Positions 7,455 through 15,365 are shown, counted from the first letter of the stretch. The stretch: 35,520 nt of DNA from Acd1 sp049973945 (GCA_049973945.1 JBMFJH010000016.1:1-35520); one strand, 5' to 3'. Translations and numbers: made by a program. The notes: generated by a model not told the origin, from the sequence alone.

Positions 7455-7718
7455 AGGGCTGAATCCTTTCTCGTGATAACAGATATTTTTATACTCGCTA
7501 ACCTTAAACTCTATAAAGCGATGAGCTCTCACGCCGATGTGGGCCATGCCCAAAAGGGTGAGAGCGATCCTGGAGATGTGAGCCCCGTGCTGTTGGGCTC
7601 GAAGGAGTCCCGTTGCCCACCTACCGTCAAGCTCGGTAGGTGACTGAAGGCTAAGTCCCTACGCTCGATCGTGACAAACGTAAGTGAATTGAAATGAAGG
7701 TGTAGGGACAAACGGTTA
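7455..7718 (+). mobile_element. Small dispersed element, copy A (inside the HEPN gene)
   Basis: About 264 bp from AGGGCTGAATCC to GGGACAAACGGTTA, flanked by a 4 bp direct repeat CGAC. The same sequence occurs in reverse orientation at 13203-13469 and 25087-25354. All copies share an AT-rich promoter-like block (here TTTTTATA, about 7486-7493), then GATGAGCTCTCACG and a run of hairpins ending in the GTCCCTACGC/GTGTAGGGAC stem. There is no transposase in the element, so it would need one from elsewhere. The open frame through it (MSSHADVG..KGESDPGDVSP) stops at a TGA at about 7641, unlike in the other two copies. Confidence 0.72.
7519..7709 (+). ncRNA. Candidate structured RNA, copy A
   Basis: The segment starts about 25-30 nt after a TATA-like box and can fold into successive stems: CTCTCAC/GTGAGAG enclosing GGGC/GCCC; GAGCCC/GGGCTC; CACCTACCG/CGGTAGGTG; and a terminal GTCCCTACGC/GTGTAGGGAC stem. 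Comparison with copies B and C shows base changes that keep pairing. For example the third stem ends in G-C here and C-G in copy C. It may be an independent RNA, or the guide-RNA part of a TnpB-type element. No search was possible. Confidence 0.55.
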
Positions 7719-8115
7719 CGACTTGAACGACTGGTTTCAGCGAATGGCCGTCCTCCACCTACTGCAGTTACACTCCCAAGTCTTCATAGACATAGCCCAA
7801 ACCCTGTTGTCGAACATGGGACAGAGCGTGGAGGGCTACAGGGACTCGATCAGGAAGTTGAAGGAATTGAAACTAATAGACGAGGACGAAATGAGGTTCC
7901 TGCTTTCGGTCGTGGGTTTCAGGAACGTTTTGATCCACGAATACGCGAGGGTAAACCTTGGTCTCGTCGACAGGATTCTGAAAAGTCGCGAGTACAGGAA
8001 GGTTCTCGAGATAGCCCTGAAAATAAGGGAGAAGGCTGGAAACTACTGGGACTGCTGATCTTCATTGGGTCCAGACACCTTCAACTGGACAAGTATAGGT
8101 ACGCCGATCTCACTG

Positions 8116-8135
8116 TCGCCGAGGATAATCGGCGA
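8116..8135. terminator. Hairpin between convergent HEPN and ATPase genes
   Basis: TCGCCGA-GGATAA-TCGGCGA is a perfect 7 bp stem in the 141 bp space between two converging genes. No long T run follows, so this is a weak terminator call. Confidence 0.35.
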
Positions 8136-8199
8136 GGCACTGCTCGTCGGCTCAGCTTCACTTCACGGGACGCCACACCTGCTATGTTGAATGTATGCA

Positions 8200-9255
8200 C
8201 TAACACCTCACGTTCCCTATCTCTCCTAACAATTTATCGGCGAAGACATATTTCCTATCTTCTTTGATTAAGAAGGAGTACTCTAACAAGTTGTTAACGA
8301 TATCGCTTACAGTACCGGCGTTTATTTCCCTACCTTCTAAAGCCTCTAGGGAGTTTTTAATGTCCTTCCAGGTACATCCTCCCTTGCAGGTCTCGATAAC
8401 TCTCAAATACCTCCTCTTGTCCCTTCCTCCCTCTCTCAAGAAGTTGCAGAACTCCTTTGAGAGCAACCTCTTGGCGTACCTCTTGGTCTCGGAGAGGGCT
8501 CTGTCCTCGTCCCTGAACTTTACGTAAACGTATCCGAAGTAAGTCAACCACCCTGGGTTCCCTCCGAGGGCTTCGTACACCCTCTCGGCGTCACCGAACT
8601 CCACCCCTTGTTCCTTGAACCCCTCCTCCAGGAACTCTATCGCGGTTTCCCTAGTGAAGGGCGGGATGTTAATTTCTACATGGGCCCTCCCGAACAACGG
8701 CGAGCTCTCGTCCTCCAACTTCAGGAACTTGTCCTTGACCCTGACCTCAGAACCCGTTATTATGAAGCTTAGGTTCCTCAAGTTGTCGTAAGCGTAAGCT
8801 ATGGAAGGCAAGACGTCGTAGCCCCTGAGCTTTACCAGCTCCTGCGCCTCGTCGATTACTATGTACGCGGTACTGCCTTTCTCCTCTGCCCACTCGTTCA
8901 GGGACTCGAAGACGTCCGACAACTCGACCTTTTCCCTCCCCCATTCGAATTTCAAGGATACCCCCATCACCTGAACCCCGCTCACGCGGAAGTGGGACAG
9001 GAGGTCTCTGTGCCTCTTAGCCAACCTGTTCACTTCCCTCTCCAATGTCGTTATGAAGTCCTTGTACACTATGTATTCCCTGTTTTCGAACTTCCTCATG
9101 TCGAGAAAAACGTACGTCGATTTCAGAGAGTTTAAAACCGATTTAACTAGCGACGTCTTCCCCGTCCTCCTCAGTCCCAGTATGACAATTAGAGGCGAGT
9201 CTAGCGAGTCTTTCAGCAATTTGATTTCCTTTTCCCTGTCAAAGACGTCCTTCAA
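8200..9255 (-). CDS. Archaeal AAA+/STAND-type ATPase (PF01637-like)
   Basis: A 351-residue protein. The Walker A motif GLRRTGKTSL is near residue 27, the Walker B motif YIVIDEAQEL near residue 132, and sensor-1-like IITGSEVRV near residue 165. The C-terminal third resembles the winged-helix part of this family (GGNPGWLTYFG, then a helical end). The start is TTG 9255. The in-frame upstream codons read LFDPRPKDDL, typical of the family N-terminus, but no standard start codon lies before the upstream TAG, so the true N-terminus is uncertain or damaged. Members occur in many copies in crenarchaea, often near mobile or toxin-antitoxin loci. Their role is mostly unknown. Confidence 0.82.
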   Translation of the reverse strand: MKDVFDREKEIKLLKDSLDSPLIVILGLRRTGKTSLVKSVLNSLKSTYVFLDMRKFENREYIVYKDFITTLEREVNRLAKRHRDLLSHFRVSGVQVMGVSLKFEWGREKVELSDVFESLNEWAEEKGSTAYIVIDEAQELVKLRGYDVLPSIAYAYDNLRNLSFIITGSEVRVKDKFLKLEDESSPLFGRAHVEINIPPFTRETAIEFLEEGFKEQGVEFGDAERVYEALGGNPGWLTYFGYVYVKFRDEDRALSETKRYAKRLLSKEFCNFLREGGRDKRRYLRVIETCKGGCTWKDIKNSLEALEGREINAGTVSDIVNNLLEYSFLIKEDRKYVFADKLLGEIGNVRC

Positions 9256-9288
9256 GTCGTCCTTGGGCCTGGGGTCAAATAACGTTTT

Positions 9289-9324
9289 ACTTACCCCCTC
9301 CTAAGCAACTTACCCCCTCCCAAG
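9289..9324. repeat. Two direct 17 bp repeats upstream of the ATPase gene
   Basis: ACTTACCCCCTCCTAAG (9289-9305) and ACTTACCCCCTCCCAAG (9308-9324) differ by one base and are spaced by 2 bp. They lie in the promoter region of the minus-strand ATPase, so they could bind a regulator, or they could be slippage products. Confidence 0.6.
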
Positions 9325-9448
9325 TTTTATGTTTCACTTCGATCCTTGCACGATTTTCTAGCCGATATTAAAATCACTCCCCTCGCCTTACGAGTGTTTT
9401 GAGGTCAGCCACTAGGGGCTCATCACGGCTCAGGACTCGGCAAACTCC

Positions 9449-10735
9449 TCATCCCGACTGTAACTCCCTTATCGCCTCTTCTGTCCACTTCATGGCTAAA
9501 TAGTAATCCTCGACCGGCGCGTTCTCGTTGGGAGCGTGGATGTTAGAGGTGGGAGTGTAGACTCCCGCCCCGTCCGCAATTTCCGTTATGCCTAGTGCCC
9601 TCGAGAAGCTCTCCATCGGGCCGGTGCCCGGCGAGTTCGGCATAACTACGGGCTTCACCCCGAAAGTCCTCTCCGCCCCCTTGATCAGGGCCTGGGCTAT
9701 CTTGGACTTGACGGAAGTCCTGAAGGGCTTGACGGAGCCGAGCTTCACGAGCTCCACGTTGTACTTCTTGGCGACCTCTTGTAGCTCCTTGAAGACCTCC
9801 TCGGGGTCCTGGTCTGGAACGAGCCTGAAGTCCATCTTGACGAAGGCGTACGAGGGGATCACCGTCTTCGACCCCTCGCCCGTGTAACCGGTCAGGACAC
9901 CGTCTATGTTCAGGCTCGGCATGCTGACCAGCCTTATCATGGCCATCTCGTCCTTTACCTCCTGGCCGAGGGCTTCTGACAGGTACTTGGGGTCGAGCTT
10001 CAGGTACTCCAGCTCCTCCTTAGTCAGCCACCTCACCTTGTCGTAGAAGCCCTTCAGCCTCACGTAGCCGTTGGGATCCCTCAGCTCCCTGAGGAAGTAG
10101 ATCAACCTCCACATAGGGTTGTCCGCAATGGGGGAGTACATGGAGTGTAGATCCTTCGCTGTCCTTGCCCTCGCCTCGACGTAGAGCAGGCCCTTGACCC
10201 CCAAGACGACCTCAGGGGCCCCATTGGGGGCCCTCCCAGAGCCCTCCCAAAGGAGCCAGTCGCCCTTGAGCCTCTCCCTGTACTTGCTGAGGAAGTCGAA
10301 GGCGTGGAGGCTCCCAATTTCCTCCTCGCCCTCGTAGACGAACTTCACGTTGATTTTGAGCTTCCCCTCCCTTTTCATCTCTATCACTTTTAAGAGCCTC
10401 GCCATCAGGGTTCCCTTGTCGTCAGCTATTCCCCTCGCGTAGATCTTTCCGTCTCTAACCACGGGGTTGAAGGGGTCTGGGTTTACAGTCCACATGTTCA
10501 ACGGCTCGACCGGCTGGACGTCGTAGTGGTTGTAGATCACCAAGGTCTTGTCCGACCTGTTGTCTATCTCCCCTATGACGTAGGGGTTTGTCCCCGGCCA
10601 GTTGATCAGCTCCGCCTGGATACCGTTGCTCTCCATGAAGTCCCTCAGCCACTTGGCCCCGTCAGCTCCTTTCCCCTTGGCCGAGGTCGTGTCAATCCTG
10701 AGGAGCTCGAAGAGGGGCTGGAGGTAGTCCTGCAC
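9449..10735 (-). CDS. M20-family metallopeptidase (carboxypeptidase/dipeptidase)
   Basis: A 428-residue protein from GTG 10735. The dinuclear zinc ligands of the M20 family are visible: the histidine in YNHYDVQP near residue 70, the aspartate in YARGIADDKG near residue 104, the catalytic and metal glutamates in YEGEEEIGS near residue 137, and the C-terminal histidine in SNIHAPNE near residue 400. A lid (dimerisation) domain lies between about residues 190 and 310. Members hydrolyse peptides or acyl-amino acids from the C-terminus; the exact substrate cannot be told. It is divergent from a small unknown gene 34 bp away. Confidence 0.88.
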   Translation of the reverse strand: MQDYLQPLFELLRIDTTSAKGKGADGAKWLRDFMESNGIQAELINWPGTNPYVIGEIDNRSDKTLVIYNHYDVQPVEPLNMWTVNPDPFNPVVRDGKIYARGIADDKGTLMARLLKVIEMKREGKLKINVKFVYEGEEEIGSLHAFDFLSKYRERLKGDWLLWEGSGRAPNGAPEVVLGVKGLLYVEARARTAKDLHSMYSPIADNPMWRLIYFLRELRDPNGYVRLKGFYDKVRWLTKEELEYLKLDPKYLSEALGQEVKDEMAMIRLVSMPSLNIDGVLTGYTGEGSKTVIPSYAFVKMDFRLVPDQDPEEVFKELQEVAKKYNVELVKLGSVKPFRTSVKSKIAQALIKGAERTFGVKPVVMPNSPGTGPMESFSRALGITEIADGAGVYTPTSNIHAPNENAPVEDYYLAMKWTEEAIRELQSG

Positions 10736-10769
10736 AGGTTAATATTTCGCTGGCTAAAATAAGGTCGAT

Positions 10770-11081
10770 TTGCTGAAGCATTACGAGTTCACCAGGCACT
10801 CCATGGGGGAGCCGTTGGTCACCGTGAGCCTCTACAAGAAGGCGGAGGGTGACAAGGTAGTCGCTGTCTTCAGGCTCCTTGTCTTCAGGGAGAACCAGTA
10901 CGTGGTAATCTACGAGGGGGACGAGCTAAAGGGGGCAGACCTAGTAGCCTGCGGCAAAGGGGACGGGTTGACTCAGCTACTAAAGTTTTACGAGCCGGAA
11001 AGGGACGACTTAATAGTCAGCGGGGAGAGGGAAAGGGTCGAGGCGGTGCTGGAGGAGTACTTCTCCAGGTATCAGGGATGA
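10770..11081 (+). CDS. Small unknown protein
   Basis: 103 residues from a TTG at 10770, with host-like codon usage. It reads as an alpha/beta protein with strands PLVTVSLYKKAEGDKVVAV and QYVVIYEGDEL, then a charged helical end. No motif is recognised. The 34 bp space to the divergent M20 peptidase contains the AT-rich promoter stretch for both. Confidence 0.55.
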   Translation: MLKHYEFTRHSMGEPLVTVSLYKKAEGDKVVAVFRLLVFRENQYVVIYEGDELKGADLVACGKGDGLTQLLKFYEPERDDLIVSGERERVEAVLEEYFSRYQG

Positions 11082-11201
11082 TGTGATAAGGTCTCCCTGC
11101 CCGAAGGGTGAGGAGGGCTAGCGGGTCTGACCATAAGTTTGAGAGGTCAGCGCATGAATGGGTCTTCACCTCTCTGCTGTCCCAGTTTTCTCATCACGCT
11201 G

Positions 11202-11405
11202 TCAGAATATCACCCTCTTCTTCTTAAGCCTCAGCCACACCCCTATCAGGAGGAAGGCCACCGACCAAGCGACGAGGAACGCACTCAGCGCACGCCACTC
11301 TGTGCCCAAGTCCCAAGTCAGCACAGCGACCCAAACGGTCACGACCAGGAAAGCCGACAGCGACCCGACCGTCGCCACCCAAGTCGCCAGGTCGTAGAGC
11401 CTCAA
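11202..11405 (-). CDS. Two-helix small membrane protein (tandem paralogue 1)
   Basis: 67 residues with two hydrophobic segments (GSLSAFLVVTVWVAVLTW and FLVAWSVAFLLIGVWL) and a basic tail (RLKKKRVIF). It is a clear paralogue of the 66-residue protein encoded 98 bp upstream: both start MRLYD..TW and end in K..VIF. The function is unknown. The repetition of the same small gene in tandem, with similar upstream sequence, supports that both are real. Confidence 0.7.
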   Translation of the reverse strand: MRLYDLATWVATVGSLSAFLVVTVWVAVLTWDLGTEWRALSAFLVAWSVAFLLIGVWLRLKKKRVIF

Positions 11406-11502
11406 CGCGAGTAACTCGGGAAGTCCTTCCTAATAAAAAGGTTATGGAAGGTCAGCAGTGCAGGGTCTCCTCACCCGTTCGGAAAAGCGCGGCTTCATCA
11501 TT

Positions 11503-11703
11503 TCAGAAAATCACGTCCTTTACCTTGTGCCTTATCCAGGCCCCTATCGCCAGGAACACCGCTGCCCAGGGAATTATGAACTCCGCCACGAGGTGCCAGC
11601 CCTTCAGGTTCCAGAGGATCGAGGCAACCCAGACGGTCAGGGCGAAGAAAACGATAAGCGAGCCCATGACAGCGAGCCAAGTCAGGACGTCGTAAAGCCT
11701 CAT
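11503..11703 (-). CDS. Two-helix small membrane protein (tandem paralogue 2)
   Basis: 66 residues, with the layout MRLYDVLTWLAVMGSL, TVWVASILW, then AAVFLAIGAW and the tail RHKVKDVIF. It is the likely duplicate partner of the gene at 11202-11405. The mid-loops of the two differ, while the N-terminus, the TVWVA segment and the C-terminus are conserved. No function can be assigned. Confidence 0.7.
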   Translation of the reverse strand: MRLYDVLTWLAVMGSLIVFFALTVWVASILWNLKGWHLVAEFIIPWAAVFLAIGAWIRHKVKDVIF

Positions 11704-11751
11704 GTGGGTTTTTAAGAACTTCTCTGAGTTTAAACTCCCTTTTCGAAATTC

Positions 11752-12213
11752 TCAGCTGGTCGCTTCCTCCAGGGCCTTCTTAACGACCTTATACAGCTCA
11801 GGATCCCTCTCCTCGAGCCTCTTCAGCGACCAGGGCATCAGCTTCTTGGCCTTGACCCCCCTCACTACGCTCCTCAGCCAGGACTCGTAGACCTTCCCGC
11901 TCCCCTTCTTCTTGGCGAACTCGCTGAGGGCCTCAACTGCCTTGTCCTCGTTCAGCCCCTTGACGTTAACTAAGTACCTGCTCGCCACGTAGAGGATGAA
12001 CCTCTTCCTCCCGTCCTCCAAACCCCTGTTCAACACCTTCTCTATCCAGTCGTAGTTCGCCTTCCTGGGCCTCGGGGGGAAGGGGCCTTCAACCACGAAT
12101 AATAGCTTCCCCTCCCTGTCGTAGACTACGGTCGCGGAGCCGTCGAAAACTGCTTTCCCGGCGGGCTCGCCGTCGGGGTAGTAGAGGGAGATGACGGCCT
12201 CGTCCTTCGTCAA
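11752..12213 (-). CDS. priX: PriX-like DNA primase accessory subunit
   Basis: The chosen TTG start at 12213 overlaps the TGA of the upstream thiolase gene (TTGA) and gives 153 residues, close to the size of Sulfolobus PriX. The segment GRKRFILYVASRYLVNVKGL, followed by a charged helical end (PWSLKRLEERDPELY), resembles PriX, the third primase subunit, which is related to the C-terminal domain of PriL and helps bind the initiating nucleotide. A longer start (ATG 12261) would overlap the thiolase gene further and adds unrelated sequence. The family call is from memory of the pattern and is less certain than the gene itself. Confidence 0.6.
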   Translation of the reverse strand: MTKDEAVISLYYPDGEPAGKAVFDGSATVVYDREGKLLFVVEGPFPPRPRKANYDWIEKVLNRGLEDGRKRFILYVASRYLVNVKGLNEDKAVEALSEFAKKKGSGKVYESWLRSVVRGVKAKKLMPWSLKRLEERDPELYKVVKKALEEATS

Positions 12214-13157
12214 GCCCTCACGACCCCCGTCAGCTTCATCCTCATGGCACAGAAGGAACAAATTTCCCTGCCCTTTGTTGTGGGCCTACCACAAATCTTG
12301 CACCTAGACACTTCCTCCTCCTTGATGTACTCCCTCGCTAAGGGCCCCCTGATCTTGTCGGCGAAGCTCTCCACGAGCCTCAGCATGAACCCCGGCACGG
12401 CCTCCTCGAGCTCTTCCAATTTCCTTCTCACCGCCTCCTGCGTGGCCCCTCCCACCCTCCAGGAGAAGGGGCAGGACTCGACGATGAAGGGGATCCTGTT
12501 CACCAACGCGAAGGTCATTATCTCCTTCTCGTAGGTCAGGAAGAACGGCTTGACCTTGTAGTGCGAGTAGAACTTGGGGGGACTGACCGGCTCCAACCTC
12601 GCCAAGTTCTCCACGTCGCCGGAGTAGTAGCCCGTCATCACGAACTGGGCCACGTCGTTCAGGTTGTGGCCCGTAGCTAGGGCATCGGCTTTCTCCTCCT
12701 CCGCGACGACGCTCAGGACGTACCTCTTCGCCAAACCACAGGAGCTGCAGACGGGCCTCCTTATGCCCCTCTTGGCGTCCTCTATGGTGAAGCCGTACTC
12801 CCTCTTGAGGTTCACCACCCTGTAAGGGACTTTCAACATCTCGAAGTTCTTTACCGCCATCTCGACGCTCTTGGAGGAGTACCTGGTTCCTGCGTCTATC
12901 CCAAGGTCGATGGTCACGCCTATCACCTCGAAGCCCAGCCTCTGGGAGAGCCTGTGCATCACGTGAAGCAACGAGGTGCTGTCCTTCCCTCCCGAGACTG
13001 CCACAGCTACCCTCTTCACGTTGTGGAGCATGTTGTATTTCTTCATCGTCCTCTCGACCCTGGACTCTATCCACTCGTTCAAGTGATCCTGGCACAGGTA
13101 GAGGTTGGCGTAGGGGATCCTGATGACTGCCTGCTTGTCGCACTTGCTACACTTCAC
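12210..13157 (-). CDS. TtuA/Ncs6-type tRNA 2-thiolation protein
   Basis: 315 residues with the features of the TtuA/Ncs6/CTU1 family in order. An N-terminal zinc motif (MKCSKCDKQA ... CQDH) comes first, then the PP-loop AVSGGKDSTSLLH at about residues 53-65 that adenylates the tRNA uridine. A central cysteine pair CSSCG near residue 140 is where the Fe-S cluster or persulfide sits, and a C-terminal zinc ribbon follows (CKICG ... CSFC). These enzymes thiolate U34 or U54 of tRNA, using sulfur from a ubiquitin-like carrier. It is upstream of and overlaps the PriX-like gene. The TATA-like sequence CTTAAAAGG lies about 13181-13189, between the gene and element copy B. Confidence 0.88.
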   Translation of the reverse strand: MKCSKCDKQAVIRIPYANLYLCQDHLNEWIESRVERTMKKYNMLHNVKRVAVAVSGGKDSTSLLHVMHRLSQRLGFEVIGVTIDLGIDAGTRYSSKSVEMAVKNFEMLKVPYRVVNLKREYGFTIEDAKRGIRRPVCSSCGLAKRYVLSVVAEEEKADALATGHNLNDVAQFVMTGYYSGDVENLARLEPVSPPKFYSHYKVKPFFLTYEKEIMTFALVNRIPFIVESCPFSWRVGGATQEAVRRKLEELEEAVPGFMLRLVESFADKIRGPLAREYIKEEEVSRCKICGRPTTKGREICSFCAMRMKLTGVVRA

Positions 13158-13202
13158 GGCTTTACTCTCGACGGATACCTTTTAAGTCGGGGACCGAATT
13201 CT

Positions 13203-13469
13203 CGTTCGTCCCTACGCCTTCGTTTTAATCACTTCACGTTTATTTGCGATCAGGCGTAGGGACTTAGCCCTCAGCCACCCGCCCAGCTTAACGTCAGGTG
13301 GGCAACGGGACTCCTTCGAGCCCAACGGCTCGGGGCTCACACCTCCTTGATCGCCCTCACCCTTTAGGGCGGGGCCCACACCAGCGTGAGAGCTCATCCT
13401 TAAACGGTGAAATCCCAACGTAGTTAAATATAAAGAGACTTCTGTTAATGCGGAAAAGGATTCGGCCCC
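13203..13469 (-). mobile_element. Small dispersed element, copy B
   Basis: Same sequence family as copy A (7455-7718) in the opposite orientation, filling the space between the divergent thiolase and MTHFR-like genes. On the minus strand it runs from GGGGCCGAATCC to GGGACGAACG. Its frame is open through the whole element (ESFSALTEVSLYLT..., MSSHAGVGPALKGEGDQGG..., to KTKA), while copy A has a stop. An imperfect inverted repeat lies at the ends (GGGGACCGAAT at 13189-13199 and ATTCGGCCCC at 13460-13469). The element ends immediately before the GTG start of the MTHFR-like gene, so it may provide or alter that gene's promoter. Confidence 0.72.
13208..13399 (-). ncRNA. Candidate structured RNA, copy B
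   Basis: Minus-strand counterpart of the copy A RNA, starting at GGATGAGCTCTCACG about 30 nt after a TTTATATTTAA box. The stems CTCTCAC/GTGAGGG (with a G-U pair), GGGC/GCCC, GAGCCC/GGGCTC, a CCACC/GGTGG-based stem and the terminal GTCCCTACGCC/GGCGTAGGGAC stem are all retained. The last pair before the loop is C-G here and T-A in copy C, which is a compensatory change. Confidence 0.55.
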
Positions 13470-14147
13470 GTGCTCGTCCTAGCGGAGCTCCACCCGAGGG
13501 CCAAGAGGGAGAAGGCCCTGAAACTTGTCAGTGAGCTGGGGAGCTTCGACGGCTACGACATCCCCCACTCCGCATTGGGCTATCCCGCAGTCCTCCCCGT
13601 CGCGGTGGCCGAGACAGTACGCCACGTCCAGCCCGACAAGACGATAGTAGTGAACCAGAGGCTCTACGACGTGAACGAGCTCTACGTGGCTTCCCTGGCC
13701 TTGACCGCGAAATACGTGGGCTTCTGGATAGCGTTCACCAAGGGCGACCTGCCTAAGTTCGGGAGGCCGGTAGACCACCTGACATCGGAGGACGCCGTGA
13801 AGATAACCAAGGCCTACGCCGGGAACGTGAAAGCCGGCCTCATGGTGAGCATGAGGAAAGGGTTGGACAAGGTCAAGGAGAGGCTCTCCTTCCCGGCAGA
13901 CTTCTTCCTTGTACTGAACTTCGTCAACGACGGCTCCCTCAAGGAGTTCTCCTCAAAGCTCATCCCCTACCTGTTGGTTGAGACTGAGGTCAACAAGGAG
14001 ACGTTGAGGACCCTGAACCAGCCCGCTGTCAAGGAGGCAGAGGCTGTAGACGCCCTCTCCGACCTGGAGTCGCAGGGCTTCATGGGAGTGATCGTTTCAA
14101 CCCTAGGTGACGAGGAGGCTTTGAAGAGGATAGCGAAGAGGATCTGA
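13470..14147 (+). CDS. Methylenetetrahydrofolate reductase-like protein
   Basis: 225 residues from GTG 13470, which directly abuts element copy B. The start ELHPRAKREKALKLV fits the E.xPP-type N-terminus of the MetF-like TIM barrel, and NQRLYDVNELYVASLALTAKYVGFWIAFTKGD resembles the MTHFR barrel segment with RN...LG....TGD. It is shorter than bacterial MetF (about 290 residues), so it may be a divergent archaeal variant. It would act in one-carbon (tetrahydropterin) metabolism. The neighbouring gene 45 bp downstream is a SPASM radical-SAM protein, and the two may be co-transcribed. Confidence 0.6.
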   Translation: MLVLAELHPRAKREKALKLVSELGSFDGYDIPHSALGYPAVLPVAVAETVRHVQPDKTIVVNQRLYDVNELYVASLALTAKYVGFWIAFTKGDLPKFGRPVDHLTSEDAVKITKAYAGNVKAGLMVSMRKGLDKVKERLSFPADFFLVLNFVNDGSLKEFSSKLIPYLLVETEVNKETLRTLNQPAVKEAEAVDALSDLESQGFMGVIVSTLGDEEALKRIAKRI

Positions 14148-14192
14148 ACTTAAGCTCCACGTTTTAAGCTTTGTGAAGACTCAGGCTCAGGC

Positions 14193-15248
14193 TTGCTCTG
14201 GCTAGTGCTGACCACGGGGAAGTGCAACTTAACCTGCGACTACTGCGGGGGTTCCTTCCCCAAGCGCTACTCGCCCTACGACGTGACTTACGACCTCTCC
14301 AAGCTCAAGAGGCTGATCGAGTCAGACCCCAGGGCCACCGTCATATTCTACGGCGGGGAGCCGTTGATGAACCCCAAGTTCATAATGAAGGTCATGGACA
14401 GCGTGAGGGCAAGGAGGTTCGGGATCCAGACCAACGGGACTTTGTACAAGCTCCTCCCCGAGAGGTACTGGAGGAGGATGAACGTCGCCCTGATAAGCGT
14501 TGACGGGAGGGAGGAGATCACCGACAAGCACAGGGGCAGGGGCGTCTACAGGAGGGCTGTGGAAGCGGCTAAGTACGTGAAGTCCCTAGGGGTCGAAACG
14601 ATCGCGAGGATGGCGGTGACAAGGGACTCCGACATCTACGAGGAGGTAAAGCACCTGCTCAGCCTCGGCGTGTTCGACAAGGTGCACTGGCAGCTGAACG
14701 TGGTGTGGAGCGAGGAGTGGGACTTCGAGTCCTGGGCCTACTCGAGCTACCTACCTGGGATAAGGAGGCTGTACGAGGAGTTCCTCTCGGAGCTTAGGCG
14801 GGGCAGAATCGTCAAGATAGTCCCGTTCCTGGGCGTGGTCTCGGCCCACTACTTCAACAACCTCAAGGGTGTAGCTTGTGGGGCTGGGGTCGAGAGCGTG
14901 GCAGTCAACACCGACGGGAGGATCCTCTCCTGCCCGATAGCGGTTAGGGAGGAGTGGGCCGTGTTGGGCCACGTAGAGAAGGGCTTCAGGCTGTTGGACG
15001 ACCCCTACCCCGAGAGGTGCAAGTCCTGCGAGTTCCTGAGGTACTGCGGGGGCAGGTGCCTCTACGCCCAGAAGGAAAACTATTGGAGCGAGGAGGGCTT
15101 CGAGGCAGTGGACAGGGTGACGAAAGAGTACTTGAGGATAGTGCTTTCTGGCATTCCGCTCATCGACGAGCTGATCAGGGAGGGGGTCATAAGGAAGGAG
15201 GACTTGTACTACGACCCCACCGAGGACAGCACCGAAGTGATCCCCTGA
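14193..15248 (+). CDS. SPASM-domain radical-SAM enzyme (AF1577-like, putative peptide modifier)
   Basis: 351 residues from TTG 14193. The radical-SAM motif CNLTCDYC is at about residues 12-19, the GGEPL motif near residue 55, and a C-terminal SPASM-like set of cysteines (CGAG..., CPIAVRE, CKSCEFLRYCGGRC) runs from about residue 227 to 290. SPASM enzymes usually modify ribosomal peptides or act in enzyme maturation. The layout is close to the AF1577 family of archaeal putative peptide modifiers. I see no obvious small precursor peptide next to it: the 45 bp before it and the 117 bp after it are too short or featureless. It is likely in one operon with the MTHFR-like gene. Confidence 0.78.
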   Translation: MLWLVLTTGKCNLTCDYCGGSFPKRYSPYDVTYDLSKLKRLIESDPRATVIFYGGEPLMNPKFIMKVMDSVRARRFGIQTNGTLYKLLPERYWRRMNVALISVDGREEITDKHRGRGVYRRAVEAAKYVKSLGVETIARMAVTRDSDIYEEVKHLLSLGVFDKVHWQLNVVWSEEWDFESWAYSSYLPGIRRLYEEFLSELRRGRIVKIVPFLGVVSAHYFNNLKGVACGAGVESVAVNTDGRILSCPIAVREEWAVLGHVEKGFRLLDDPYPERCKSCEFLRYCGGRCLYAQKENYWSEEGFEAVDRVTKEYLRIVLSGIPLIDELIREGVIRKEDLYYDPTEDSTEVIP

Positions 15249-15365
15249 AAGCTTAATTTGCCTTTAGGAGAGTAGATCATCAGCCGCGGAGGCCGAGTGC
15301 CCATCAGGGCCCCTGTGAGGCCTCTTTGTCCCCCACGGCTTCCCACTCGCCTTCGCCTGCTTCCC

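Larger units (their letters stand above)
7386..8058 (+). pseudogene. hepT: HEPN-domain (DUF86-like) toxin gene, interrupted by a ~264 bp element
   Basis: The first 23 codons (GTG 7386 to GAC 7454, MAVLDRMLEDLKDYTAK...) and codons from 7723 on (NDWFQRMAVLHLL...) read as one HEPN protein. The C-terminal part has the HEPN ribonuclease motif GFRNVLIHEY (RxxxxH). Joining 7454 to 7723 gives an in-frame protein of about 134 residues, the usual size for this family, reading ...DEVVD-LNDWFQ... The inserted sequence carries the three-copy element described separately, with CGAC on both sides (7451-7454 and 7719-7722). The remaining 3' part could still be translated from TTG 7723 (111 residues), but it lacks the first helix. 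The disruption is inferred from sequence and from the other two element copies. Confidence 0.75.

Noticed and set aside
7519..7645. Box C/D sRNA reading of the element RNA (GATGA ... CTGA)
   Set aside because: The distance between boxes is too great for an archaeal C/D sRNA, and the hairpins between them do not fit.
11076..11135. Possible box C/D small RNA (GATGATGTGATAA ... GGTCTGACC)
   Set aside because: C and D boxes are imperfect, and the internal C'/D' boxes and kink-turn pairing are not clear.
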